Part shown: in pieces, positions 44,173 to 52,112 of the stretch
Layout of the letters: each line of letters begins with the position of its first letter
How positions within the stretch are numbered: position 1 is the first letter of the stretch
NCBI GenBank assembly: GCA_017554105.1
Contig: JAFZIY010000026.1
Span: forward strand, 1 to 64,000
Source of the DNA: Prevotella sp.
GTDB taxonomy: Bacteria > Bacteroidota > Bacteroidia > Bacteroidales > Bacteroidaceae
Direction: 5' to 3'
DNA length: 64,000 nt
Made by a program: the position numbers and the translations under genes
The notes under the pieces: model-generated
Databases searched by the model: none
What the model was told of the DNA's origin: nothing
Seen by the model: the letters and a program-made list of their open reading frames with translations, nothing else

Positions 44173-44448
44173 ATGACGGCTTTCATAAAGGTTATACTTA
44201 TATTCATCATCATCCTCATCGTTGCGGTGGCACTGGCATTCTTCTGGCTCTATCGCAAGGTGAACAACTTCACCCACATATTCACTGGCGGGACGAAGAA
44301 AACACAGTCACGTCATCATCGCCGTAGCGGAAAGACCTACGGCAATCAGGAAGGTGTCATCGATGCCCGCACTCCTGAGCAGGCAAACCGCAAAATATTC
44401 AAGGAAAACGAAGGCGAATACGTCGATTTCACAGAGGTCGACGAATAG
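44173..44448 (+). CDS. DUF4834 family small membrane protein
   Basis: A 91-residue protein with one N-terminal TM helix (VILIFIIILIVAVALAFFWLY), a basic region with RHHRRS and an acidic C-terminus ending YVDFTEVDE. This is the usual DUF4834 layout found behind pssA in Bacteroides and Prevotella. The function is unknown; the position suggests an auxiliary role in phospholipid synthesis. It starts 5 nt after pssA. Confidence 0.8.
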   Translation: MTAFIKVILIFIIILIVAVALAFFWLYRKVNNFTHIFTGGTKKTQSRHHRRSGKTYGNQEGVIDARTPEQANRKIFKENEGEYVDFTEVDE

Positions 44449-44465
44449 AAACTTAGAATATAAAA

Positions 44466-44550
44466 AACTACGAATTTCACGAATTATACGAACTACTGTT
44501 ATTGTTTTTCAGAAACAAGACAATTCGTATAATTCGTGAAATTCGTAGTT
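44466..44550. repeat. 27-bp perfect inverted repeat, 31-nt loop
   Basis: 44466-44492 (core ACGAATTTCACGAATTATAC) is the exact reverse complement of 44524-44550. It lies between DUF4834 and the end of pyrH and can serve as a bidirectional terminator-like structure. Strings of the type ACGAATTTCACGAATT look like a dispersed intergenic repeat. Confidence 0.9.
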
Positions 44551-44568
44551 AGCATTATAAACAAGGCA

Positions 44569-45279
44569 TCAATGGTGAACCAATGTGCCTATTTCCTCAC
44601 CGTCGATAACCTTCTTGAGATTGCCCACAACATCCATATTGAAGACATAGATGGGAAGGTTGTTGTCATTACACATGCAAACAGCACTGAGGTCCATAAC
44701 CTTCAGGTTGCGCTCCAGCACCTCATCGTAGGTGATGTCGGTGAACTTCGTTGCGGTCGGGTCTTTCTCCGGGTCAGCAGTATAGATACCATCCACGCGT
44801 GTTCCCTTGAGCATCACGTCGGCCTCTATCTCCAGTCCGCGTAGCGACGAGCCGGTGTCGGTGGTGAAATAAGGTGCTCCCGTACCTGCTGAGAAGATGC
44901 ATACATAGCCCTGCTCCAGTGCATCGATGGCGCGCCACTTACTGTAGAACTCACCTATCGGCTCCATGCGTATTGCCGTGAGCACCTTGTTCTTTGTACC
45001 CACTGCCGAGAGTGCGCTGCTGAGAGCAAGCGAGTTGATTACCGTTGCGAGCATTCCCATCTGGTCACCCTTCACTCGGTCGAATCCTTTCTGCGCTCCA
45101 CTGAGTCCACGGAAGATGTTACCTCCACCAATGACGATGCCTATCTGCACACCCATGTCACTGATTTCCTTAATCTGACGTGCATATTCGCCCAGACGTT
45201 CCGGGTCGATGCCGTGTCCTTGTTTACCCATCAGGCTCTCACCTGAGAGTTTTAATAGAATCCTTTTGAATCTTGCCAT
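44569..45279 (-). CDS. pyrH: UMP kinase
   Basis: A 236-residue amino-acid-kinase-fold enzyme that makes UDP from UMP. Family blocks: KRILLKLSGESLMG, IVIGGGNIFRG, DQMGMLATVINSLAL, and GTGAPYFTTDTGSSLR for the nucleotide pocket; VDGIYTADPEKDP is the metal/nucleotide loop. The length is normal. It lies 34 nt after birA on the minus strand, so the two are likely cotranscribed. Confidence 0.97.
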   Translation of the reverse strand: MARFKRILLKLSGESLMGKQGHGIDPERLGEYARQIKEISDMGVQIGIVIGGGNIFRGLSGAQKGFDRVKGDQMGMLATVINSLALSSALSAVGTKNKVLTAIRMEPIGEFYSKWRAIDALEQGYVCIFSAGTGAPYFTTDTGSSLRGLEIEADVMLKGTRVDGIYTADPEKDPTATKFTDITYDEVLERNLKVMDLSAVCMCNDNNLPIYVFNMDVVGNLKKVIDGEEIGTLVHH

Positions 45280-45313
45280 GTCTATTATATTTAGTGTTTA
45301 ATAATGTCAGGAC

Positions 45314-46081
45314 TTAAGGGTTTAGCGTCCCTCCCTCGGGGGGATAAGAGGTAGGCATCCCTATCAAAAACTGCACTTCCTTGAAGGCATAACTGCGAAT
45401 CTTTTCTTGTTTGTCACGCAACACGAGGTGTCCGTCGTCTTCCACTGTCACGAGTTCCGCCTCGAAGATGCCATCAGCATCGCAATAAGGGTGGAATCCC
45501 TCACCACGATAGAGGTGACGGCGATACTTCTCGCGTATCTTGTCACGACGGAAATGCTCCATCTGCCACACGAAAAGGTCTATGATGCCATGCAGTACCT
45601 CCTCGCGGTCCCAGTCCTTGTTCTCCAGTTGTTTCATGGAAACAGGATTGGGGGCATCACTAACGAACACCGTCTGGTTTACATTCAGACCGATACCAAT
45701 GACGCAATCCTCGATATTCCCACCTTTCAGGCGGTTCTCTATCAGTATTCCTCCTATCTTCTGGTCGCCCACAAAGATATCGTTAGGCCATTTGATGCAC
45801 ACCTCCTCGCTGAGCGCCTGAGCCAGATACTTGCGCATGGTGGCAGCAATAGCCATCGAAATGACATATTGCTCACGTGCAAGCACATTGTCAGGATGTA
45901 TCAGTATGCTGAACGTAAGGTTCTTTCCACGCTCACTCTCCCAGTGGTTCTCACCCTGTCCGCGTCCCGCATGCTGAAAGTCGGTCCATGCCACCACCAT
46001 CTCCTCGCGCCCCTCATAGCGACGCAGGAAATCATTAGTGGAGTCAACCTCCTCCATATAGATGTATTTCGGTTGCAGCAT
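45314..46081 (-). CDS. birA: biotin-[acetyl-CoA-carboxylase] ligase
   Basis: A 255-residue single-domain biotin protein ligase without the DNA-binding domain of E. coli BirA. Active-site blocks: EVDSTNDFL, AGRGQGENHWESERGKNLTFS (biotin loop), IKWPNDIFVGDQKIGGILIEN and IGIGLNVNQ. A small C-terminal SH3-like domain follows. The start at 46081 is an ATG; a TTG 12 nt upstream overlaps the -7 box and is rejected. The C-terminal 14 residues (GMPTSYPPEGGTLNP) extend past the usual end into repeat-like DNA. Confidence 0.92.
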   Translation of the reverse strand: MLQPKYIYMEEVDSTNDFLRRYEGREEMVVAWTDFQHAGRGQGENHWESERGKNLTFSILIHPDNVLAREQYVISMAIAATMRKYLAQALSEEVCIKWPNDIFVGDQKIGGILIENRLKGGNIEDCVIGIGLNVNQTVFVSDAPNPVSMKQLENKDWDREEVLHGIIDLFVWQMEHFRRDKIREKYRRHLYRGEGFHPYCDADGIFEAELVTVEDDGHLVLRDKQEKIRSYAFKEVQFLIGMPTSYPPEGGTLNP

Positions 46082-46090
46082 ATTCAACTG

Positions 46091-46098
46091 CAAAGATA
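46091..46098 (-). promoter_or_regulatory. -7 element of birA, nearly leaderless
   Basis: TATCTTTG on the minus strand ends 9 nt before the ATG at 46081, so the transcript would start within a few bases of the start codon. Confidence 0.65.
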
Positions 46099-46173
46099 CA
46101 AAAAAAGTGGAGAAAAGGATATAATTTGAGAAGATTAACGCAGTTTCTCCGTAAAAAGCATACCCGGTATCGG

Positions 46174-46992
46174 CTATTTCACTTCCTTCTCTGTATCTGC
46201 CTTGAAGTCAGACAAGTGAATGTCGCCTTTGTCGTCCAACTCAACACATGCAGAGATTGAAGGCATATTGTCGTATGTAAGCACCAGACCAGTGGTAAAC
46301 TTAATACCTGGTACGAAGCACACACGCATCTTACCGTCGTTCATGTAATAACTAATCTGCTCACCTATCCATATGGGCTGTTCACTATCAAACCCTCCCA
46401 TGTCGGTAACAGTGTTCTTTGCCGATGCCACCTCGACGCCATTGACATAGAATGTCATGTCATCACCTTCAATATTATAACGGAATCCTTCTTCAAACTT
46501 CTTCTGCATCTGATATGGTTCAACGGTTGCCACAATGCGCGCGCTGTCGTCAGCGGTGCCGAACTCTATCTTATACAGTTGTTCCACATGGGTGCCTGTG
46601 CCTTCCATAACGCCTGCAGCAAGCCAACAACACTTCGCTTCAGCATCGTAGAAAGCGCTGGGACGGCGACTGTTGCGAATATCGGGGAACAAAGTGGAAG
46701 TGGCATTCTTGACTACCACCACGCCATAGCCCTCAGCAGACTTGCCGTTGTCCAACTCGCCGATGCCGCTAATACTGATATTGTTTGCCGTGTCTTTCAT
46801 AATCTCGAACAGATGGAACTTCTTGGCATCAGCCATTGCTTGTCTCACCTTTTCAGGTGCTTTGTCAACGATTGGCGAATCAAGCACGCAACTAACTTTA
46901 TTCAATGCCTTGCCATCATAACAAGAAGTAAATACACTCGTGCCGCAGAGCAAAACAACAGCGGCAACTGTCCATAGTTTAATTGTGTTCAT
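46174..46992 (-). CDS. lipoprotein, hypothetical, 272 aa
   Basis: Not recognised. The signal MNTIKLWTVAAVVLLCGTSVFTSC has a lipobox with Cys at 24. The mature protein is a mix of helical start (APEKVRQAMADAKKFHLFEIMKD) and beta strands, with EGFRYNIEGDDMTFYVNGVEVASA in the middle and an acidic end. It might bind a ligand in the periplasm. It is followed after 92 nt by birA, which has its own promoter. Minus-strand TATCTTTG at 47080-47087 is its probable -7 box, giving a leader of about 80 nt. Confidence 0.65.
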   Translation of the reverse strand: MNTIKLWTVAAVVLLCGTSVFTSCYDGKALNKVSCVLDSPIVDKAPEKVRQAMADAKKFHLFEIMKDTANNISISGIGELDNGKSAEGYGVVVVKNATSTLFPDIRNSRRPSAFYDAEAKCCWLAAGVMEGTGTHVEQLYKIEFGTADDSARIVATVEPYQMQKKFEEGFRYNIEGDDMTFYVNGVEVASAKNTVTDMGGFDSEQPIWIGEQISYYMNDGKMRVCFVPGIKFTTGLVLTYDNMPSISACVELDDKGDIHLSDFKADTEKEVK

Positions 46993-47079
46993 AATGTTGA
47001 ATACTTTAATAAATTATACTTGCTAATAATTTTTTAGTTTTTCCTTGGCTTTTTTATTGTTGTTGCAGAAAAATCGGTG

Positions 47080-47087
47080 CAAAGATA
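47080..47087 (-). promoter_or_regulatory. -7 element of 46174 lipoprotein gene
   Basis: TATCTTTG on the minus strand, 88 nt before the ATG. It is divergent from the tadA promoter 46 nt away. Confidence 0.5.
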
Positions 47088-47132
47088 ATACAAAACCATG
47101 ATACAAATATAAAATAAATTGTTTTTTTTTCT

Positions 47133-47140
47133 TATCTTTG
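47133..47140 (+). promoter_or_regulatory. -7 element of tadA, leaderless
   Basis: TATCTTTG followed by CACC and then the ATG at 47145. The start codon lies at the expected transcript start, so there is no room for a ribosome site. Confidence 0.7.
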
Positions 47141-47144
47141 CACC

Positions 47145-47597
47145 ATGACAGACGAGGAACTCAAGAAAGACGAGCAATACATGCGTCGTGCTCTCGACGA
47201 GGCACGGCAGGCATTAGAGGAAGGTGAGATACCCATCGGTGCCGTTGTTGTGGCAGGTAGAAGGATTATCTCACGTGCCCACAACCAGACTGAAACACTG
47301 CATGACGTTACCGCTCATGCCGAGATGCTTGCCATCACTGCAGCATCGAACGCACTTGGCGGCAAGTATCTTACCGACTGCACGCTGTATGTCACGGTGG
47401 AGCCATGCCCGATGTGCGCCGGTGCCATAGGATGGGCACAAGTGCCGCGCATCGTCTATGGTACTGCCGACGAGAAACGTGGCTACCGCCGCTATGCCCC
47501 CAATGTGCTTCATCCCCGTGCAAACGCAGTTGGCGGCATCCTCGAAGAAGAATGCCGCCAACTGATGCTTGAGTTTTTTAAAAGACTAAGGTCTTAA
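47145..47597 (+). CDS. tadA: tRNA-specific adenosine deaminase
   Basis: A 150-residue deaminase converting A34 to inosine in tRNA-Arg(ACG). Zinc ligands H58 (with catalytic E60) in TAHAEMLAI and C88/C91 in VEPCPMCAGA are in place. The C-terminal FFKRLR fits TadA. The ATG at 47145 lies only 5 nt after the -7 box, so translation is probably leaderless. A related guanine deaminase is the alternative, but the essential TadA-type length and motif favour tadA. It converges with the coiled-coil lipoprotein gene. Confidence 0.9.
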   Translation: MTDEELKKDEQYMRRALDEARQALEEGEIPIGAVVVAGRRIISRAHNQTETLHDVTAHAEMLAITAASNALGGKYLTDCTLYVTVEPCPMCAGAIGWAQVPRIVYGTADEKRGYRRYAPNVLHPRANAVGGILEEECRQLMLEFFKRLRS

Positions 47598-47604
47598 CTC
47601 CAAA

Positions 47605-48450
47605 TTATTTAACCTCTATCACGAGATACTTGCTTGTGCTCCAGAATGTCTGCGGGTCGTTGATGCGCAGCACATACTGTCCCTTGGCATCCTTCTCGAG
47701 CGAATAACTGCTTGATGGGTGCGAGGTCTTCATCTCAGCCTTCTTAGAATAGAGTTTTATCTCCTTCTGTACGCGGATGTCAATCTTGGTGAAGTAACTC
47801 TTGTTGAAGTTACCCTGCAGTACGCGGCTACCGTCGATGATACCCTCTTCCTTCAACTCTTTCTTTGTACCAAACACGTACCATGCTGTGTTCAACTGCT
47901 GGTCCTGATTGCTGATGGTGCTTGCCTTCTGCTCATTCTCTGTCTTCAGGTTGTCCACATCGGTATTGAGGTTGGATATTGTCTCATCGAGTTCGGTGAT
48001 ATGGATGTCCTTCCTGTCAAGTTCCTCGCGCAGTTTCTGCAGTTCAACGTCTTTCTGCTCAAGTTGCTTGGTAAGGTTCTCTACAGTACGCTTCAACTGG
48101 TCGCCCTTGAATGTGCTCTCACGCAACTGCTTACGGAGTTTCTCGAGCAATTCACGGTTCTGGTCCATGCGCTGCTGGATGAACTTAACGTCCTCCATAA
48201 TCTTCTGTTTCTGGTTGGCACCCTCACCCTGACGGGCAAGTGTCACACGACCTTCTGCCTCACTGATTTCACGGAGTCCCTCATTGATATCATTAAGGGT
48301 TCCCATGATATCATTGATTTCATTCTCCTTCTGCTCAACAATTCTCTGCAACGAGTCGCTCATTGTACCACCAGGTGCATTAGAAACCTTGTTGCCTGTA
48401 CATGCTGCCAATGTCAAAACAGCAACAGCAAAAAACAATAACTTCTTCAT
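47605..48450 (-). CDS. coiled-coil lipoprotein, possibly Cbp1-type
   Basis: A 281-residue lipoprotein, signal MKKLLFFAVAVLTLAAC. Residues about 35-190 form a long coiled coil of Glu, Lys and Gln heptads (VENLTKQLEQKDVELQKLREEL). A compact C-terminal domain follows (WYVFGTKKELKEEGIIDGSRVLQG ... YLVIEV). I recall this layout for a Bacteroidales group named after the collagen-binding adhesin Cbp1, but I am not certain. It may also simply be a cell-envelope spacer protein. It is 44 nt upstream-facing from rsmI on the same strand. Confidence 0.6.
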   Translation of the reverse strand: MKKLLFFAVAVLTLAACTGNKVSNAPGGTMSDSLQRIVEQKENEINDIMGTLNDINEGLREISEAEGRVTLARQGEGANQKQKIMEDVKFIQQRMDQNRELLEKLRKQLRESTFKGDQLKRTVENLTKQLEQKDVELQKLREELDRKDIHITELDETISNLNTDVDNLKTENEQKASTISNQDQQLNTAWYVFGTKKELKEEGIIDGSRVLQGNFNKSYFTKIDIRVQKEIKLYSKKAEMKTSHPSSSYSLEKDAKGQYVLRINDPQTFWSTSKYLVIEVK

Positions 48451-48494
48451 TTTTTCTTATTATGTTTTAAAACTTGATTCTATAATTAAAAGTA

Positions 48495-49166
48495 CTATCC
48501 CTTCCCTGCCACTACTACGACAAACTCGCCACGTGGCTCATGTTCCTTGAAGTAGGCTATCACCTCGTCGAGCGTGCCTCTTACACTCTCCTCGTGTACC
48601 TTTGATATCTCACGGCACACACTGACCTGACGGTCGCCTCCGAACTCCTCTGCAAGTTGCTCCAGCAGTTTCAGCACTCGGTATGGCGACTCATAGAACA
48701 CCATCGTCCGCTGCTCGTCGGCGAGAGCCTTGATGCGCGACTGACGACCTTTCTTCTGTGGAAGGAATCCCTCGAAGCAGAAGCGGTCGCATGGCAAACC
48801 ACTCGATACCAATGCGGGAATCATGGCTGTGGCACCTGGGAGACACTGCACCTCAACACCCGCATTGACTGCCTCGCGAACGAGATAGAAGCCGGGGTCG
48901 CTGATGCCCGGAGTCCCTGCATCACTGATAAGGGCTATTGTTGCACCTGCAAGCAACCGTTCCACGATACCGGCACTCGTACCGTGCTCATTGAACTTAT
49001 GGTGTGACATCAACTGGTTCTTAATGTCGAAATGCTTCAGCAAGATGCCCGATGTGCGGGTGTCTTCAGCAAGCACAAGGTCGGCCTCCTTCAGTATGCG
49101 GATGGCGCGAAGCGTCATATCCTCCATATTACCCACAGGGGTGGGAACAACATACAATATGCCCAT
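48495..49166 (-). CDS. rsmI: 16S rRNA 2'-O-ribose C1402 methyltransferase
   Basis: A 223-residue SAM enzyme that methylates C1402 of 16S rRNA. Family blocks: MGILYVVPTPVGNMEDMTLRA, ADLVLAEDTRTSG, ALISDAGTPGISDPG, LPGATAMIPALVSSGLP. The start at 49166 is an ATG; the 9-codon upstream extension lies on the promoter. It is slightly shorter than the E. coli enzyme, as in other Bacteroidales. Divergent from tdk. Confidence 0.95.
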   Translation of the reverse strand: MGILYVVPTPVGNMEDMTLRAIRILKEADLVLAEDTRTSGILLKHFDIKNQLMSHHKFNEHGTSAGIVERLLAGATIALISDAGTPGISDPGFYLVREAVNAGVEVQCLPGATAMIPALVSSGLPCDRFCFEGFLPQKKGRQSRIKALADEQRTMVFYESPYRVLKLLEQLAEEFGGDRQVSVCREISKVHEESVRGTLDEVIAYFKEHEPRGEFVVVVAGKG

Positions 49167-49175
49167 AATCGGGGG

Positions 49176-49207
49176 CAAAGGTAGTACAAACATATTAAAC
49201 TTCCAAA
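49176..49207 (-). promoter_or_regulatory. promoter of rsmI, nearly leaderless
   Basis: On the minus strand TTTG (49204-49207), 20-nt spacer, TACCTTTG (49176-49183). The ATG at 49166 follows 9 nt later. Confidence 0.7.
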
Positions 49208-49276
49208 TAAATTACATTAATTTAAACAAACACCAGCCGCTGCCATTCTCGCCTTTATAAAAATTTCATAAAAAAC

Positions 49277-49307
49277 TTGCTGCTTTGGATTGTGATTTGT
49301 ATTTTTG
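49277..49307 (+). promoter_or_regulatory. promoter of tdk
   Basis: TTG at 49277-49279, 20-nt spacer, TATTTTTG at 49300-49307, 25 nt before the ATG. Confidence 0.7.
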
Positions 49308-49332
49308 CAGAAAAATAAACACTGAATAAATA

Positions 49333-49908
49333 ATGACAGACAACATAACAGGCGAGTTTCGTCGTCATGGCAGAATAGAAGTGATATGCGGATCAATGTT
49401 CTCCGGCAAAACAGAGGAACTGATACGCAGACTGAAACGTGCAAAGTTCGCCAAGCAGCAGGTGGAGATATTCAAGCCATCGATAGACACACGCTATTCT
49501 GACGTCGATGTGGTGAGTCACGACCAGAACACCATACAGAGTACACCTATAGACTCCTCCAGTTCGATACTACTGTTGGCAGGAGATAACGAGGTGATAG
49601 GTATCGACGAGGCACAATTCCTCGACGACGGACTCGTTGACGTGTGCAACCAACTTGCCAACCGCGGCATCAGAGTCATCGTTGCAGGTCTCGACATGGA
49701 CTTCAAGGGTAAGCCATTCGGTCCGATGCCTGCGCTATGCGCCATCGCCGACGACGTGCAGAAGGTACATGCCATCTGTGTGAAGTGTGGTTCACAGGCA
49801 TACGTGAGCCATCGACTCGTGGCAAGTGACAAGCGGGTGCTCCTCGGAGAGACACAGGAGTATGAGCCTCTATGCCGCGAGTGTTACCAGAAAATGGAAA
49901 ACGGGTGA
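49333..49908 (+). CDS. tdk: thymidine kinase
   Basis: A 191-residue type II thymidine kinase for dTMP salvage. The P-loop is [14 protein letters not shown] (G20-T27), the DxD-like [11 protein letters not shown] contains the catalytic Glu region, and four zinc-binding cysteines are seen as two pairs: CVKCG and the C-terminal CRECY. The lasso loop is in [11 protein letters not shown]. The length is normal. It is followed by a 49-nt gap and the PerM-like permease, perhaps in one transcript. Confidence 0.96.
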   Translation: MTDNITGEFRRHGRIEVICGSMFSGKTEELIRRLKRAKFAKQQVEIFKPSIDTRYSDVDVVSHDQNTIQSTPIDSSSSILLLAGDNEVIGIDEAQFLDDGLVDVCNQLANRGIRVIVAGLDMDFKGKPFGPMPALCAIADDVQKVHAICVKCGSQAYVSHRLVASDKRVLLGETQEYEPLCRECYQKMENG

Positions 49909-49957
49909 TGGATGACTGCCCGACATTTATTGAACGAACAAAAAACGTAATTCATAG

Positions 49958-51217
49958 ATGCTTGAACAAAAAATCACATTCGACCGACTGATAAGAGGGA
50001 TTATCACGGTGGCGATAATAGTCCTGGTGATCCTCACCATCGACTACCTCAGCAGTGTGCTGTTGCCATTCGTCGTGGCATGGCTACTGGCATACCTGAT
50101 ACATCCCCTCGTGAAGTTCACGCAATATAAACTGCACGTGCCGACACGCGCACTGAGCATCGTGGTATCACTGATATTCATCATCGCAGTGTTATTCGGA
50201 GTATGCTACCTCATCTTCCCGCCGATGATTGAGCAGTTCGAGAAACTGGGAGTGCTCATCACAAGATATGTGCAGGACAAGACCGACACCAACAATATCT
50301 CACAGGCAATACAGGAATGGCTGCGAGAGAACAACCAGCAGATACAGGACTTCCTGAAACAGAAAGACGTGACCGATGCCATAAAGAGCATCATGCCCGG
50401 AGTGTTCAACATGCTCGGACATACGGCAAACATCATAATAAGTGTCATAGCATCGCTCATCACCTTATTATATATGTTCTTCATCCTGCTCGACTACGAA
50501 TATCTCACCACCAACTGGATACGTATATTCCCGAAAAAGAGCAGACCGTTCTGGCAGGGACTGGCAAGCGACGTGGAGCGTGAGCTGAACAACTATATCC
50601 GCGGACAGGGACTCGTGGCACTTACCATGGGAATACTCTTCTGCATTGGGTTCACCATAATAGACTTCCCGATGGCAATAGGTCTTGGAATACTTATAGG
50701 AATAATGGACCTCGTGCCGTATCTTCACACCTTCGCACTCATCCCCACTGCATTCCTCGCACTGCTCAAGGCCGTTGACACAGGACAGAACTTCTGGATG
50801 ATACTCGGTGCCGCCGTCGCCGTGTTCTGCATCGTACAGGTGATTATCGACCTCATTGTGACACCGAAGATAATGGGAAAGGCAATGCGACTGAATCCAG
50901 CGATTCTTCTTCTCTCGCTGTCAATATGGGGTGCGCTGCTCGGTTTCATCGGACTGATTATCGCACTGCCACTGACCACAATCATCATGGCATATTACAA
51001 GCGATACATCACGAAAGAAGAGGATGAGGAGGAAGAGGAAGAAGTGCCGAAGAAACCTTCAAAGAGCATCTTCAGCAAGATACTCCGTCCCAAGATCTTT
51101 AAGAAAGAGACAACCGAAGGAGAACTTGAGACAGTAATGGCAAATGGCGTGGAGACATTGACCCGAGCAGAGGAAGTACAGGAGACTGCGGAAGAAAGCA
51201 AAAAAAGCACTGAATAA
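49958..51217 (+). CDS. AI-2E/PerM family transporter
   Basis: A 419-residue membrane protein with about eight TM helices. The family pattern PFVVAWLLAYLIHPLV at the start and the later GILIGIMDLVPYLHTF and AIALGALLGF-type end are typical of AI-2E/PerM proteins, which include Na+/H+ antiporters and the AI-2 exporter TqsA. The substrate is unknown. The C-terminal 75 residues form a charged cytoplasmic tail with a long acidic Glu run (EEDEEEEEE). It ends 25 nt before the promoter half of tRNA-Lys. Confidence 0.9.
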   Translation: MLEQKITFDRLIRGIITVAIIVLVILTIDYLSSVLLPFVVAWLLAYLIHPLVKFTQYKLHVPTRALSIVVSLIFIIAVLFGVCYLIFPPMIEQFEKLGVLITRYVQDKTDTNNISQAIQEWLRENNQQIQDFLKQKDVTDAIKSIMPGVFNMLGHTANIIISVIASLITLLYMFFILLDYEYLTTNWIRIFPKKSRPFWQGLASDVERELNNYIRGQGLVALTMGILFCIGFTIIDFPMAIGLGILIGIMDLVPYLHTFALIPTAFLALLKAVDTGQNFWMILGAAVAVFCIVQVIIDLIVTPKIMGKAMRLNPAILLLSLSIWGALLGFIGLIIALPLTTIIMAYYKRYITKEEDEEEEEEVPKKPSKSIFSKILRPKIFKKETTEGELETVMANGVETLTRAEEVQETAEESKKSTE

Positions 51218-51218
51218 T

Positions 51219-51249
51219 TTTGTCATTTCAAAAAAACATCGTACCTTTG
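51219..51249 (+). promoter_or_regulatory. promoter of tRNA-Lys
   Basis: TTTG at 51219-51222, 19-nt spacer and TACCTTTG at 51242-51249, an almost ideal consensus. Transcription would start about 30 nt before the mature tRNA. Confidence 0.85.
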
Positions 51250-51282
51250 CACCCGCTTTACGCACAAAATGGATAATCCATT

Positions 51283-51355
51283 GATCCGTTAGCTCAGCTG
51301 GTAGAGCACAACACTTTTAATGTTGGGGTCTTGGGTTCGAGCCCCAAACGGATCA
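51283..51355 (+). tRNA. tRNA-Lys(UUU)
   Basis: A 73-nt cloverleaf: acceptor GATCCGT/ACGGATC, D-arm GCTC-AGCTGGTA-GAGC, anticodon arm CAACA-CTTTTAA-TGTTG with anticodon TTT, variable loop GGGTC, T-arm TTGGG-TTCGAGC-CCCAA, discriminator A. CCA is not encoded. A type I restriction island begins just after its terminator, but I find no second copy of its 3' end in this window. Confidence 0.97.
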
Positions 51356-51389
51356 CAAAAGGCATCTTTGACAGATGCCTTTTGTTTCT
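51356..51389 (+). terminator. terminator of tRNA-Lys
   Basis: CAAAAGGCATCT (51356-51367) pairs with AGATGCCTTTTG (51373-51384) around TTGAC, followed by TTTCT. Confidence 0.85.
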
Positions 51390-51455
51390 ATAAAGGGCTC
51401 TCACCCAAGGGTTCTTTTACCGCTGCGCTAAAATTACATTCTTTTCTATTTTTGA

Positions 51456-52112
51456 CTACAAACTATTTCCATACTTCTCTAACCATGCATATGCCTGTTT
51501 GTAGTCAGGGCAGTGAGAATTGAGAAGGGTCTCAAACTTTACCGTATGCTTCATAATGACAGTGTGACATAGTTCATGAGTAATCACATAGTCAATCACA
51601 AAAGTGGGGGCTTTGATAATACGCCAATTAATGGAAATATTCTTATCTGCGGAACAATTTCCCCATTTCCTTTTCTGACTTCTAATGTAGAGTTTGTTGT
51701 ATGGCAGTAATAAGGCTGTCGAAAGTTCGTTGACTCTTTTGTGAATATACTTACTTGCAATGTCTTTCAGCCATTTTTCTTGGATATGGATGTCTAAAAG
51801 ATTACGCCTTGCCTGAATCGTCCTGCTTTCATGGTTGACAACCACCTTATTAATATATTGGGCAGAATAGAAATAAGCATAGCGATTACCCAGCAGCAAC
51901 AATTCATTTCGTCTCAGTAGAATCTTTTCCTTTTGCTCAAAGAATTGTTGCTTTGATGCTATCCACTGTGCCTTCATCTCTATCACCTTTGCGATTTCCT
52001 CATCTGTGAACTTACTTGGCACGAACAATTGTACCGTACCATCTTCATGTACTCGAAGACGGGCGTGTTTCACATTTCGGCGAATAACTGTATAGTTCTC
52101 GGGCAGCGTCAT
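51456..52112 (-). CDS. YgjP-like (DUF45) metal-dependent peptidase
   Basis: A 218-residue protein. Zinc motif HELCH with a downstream His (VIDYVITHELCHTVIMKH) and the RKWGNCS motif place it with YgjP/DUF45 and SprT-like proteases. The N-terminal half has beta strands and a charged helical arm. YgjP genes often accompany type I restriction operons in Bacteroidales and other groups; their role there is not known, perhaps restriction-subunit turnover. The start overlaps the hsdR stop by 1 nt, so it is the last gene of the island operon. Confidence 0.85.
   Translation of the reverse strand: MTLPENYTVIRRNVKHARLRVHEDGTVQLFVPSKFTDEEIAKVIEMKAQWIASKQQFFEQKEKILLRRNELLLLGNRYAYFYSAQYINKVVVNHESRTIQARRNLLDIHIQEKWLKDIASKYIHKRVNELSTALLLPYNKLYIRSQKRKWGNCSADKNISINWRIIKAPTFVIDYVITHELCHTVIMKHTVKFETLLNSHCPDYKQAYAWLEKYGNSL

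Noticed and set aside
49958..51217. The PerM-like gene as a proven AI-2 exporter
   Set aside because: The family includes ion antiporters and others; nothing in the sequence fixes the substrate.
51320..51523. 67-residue open frame starting inside tRNA-Lys
   Set aside because: It overlaps the tRNA and its terminator, so it cannot be a real gene.
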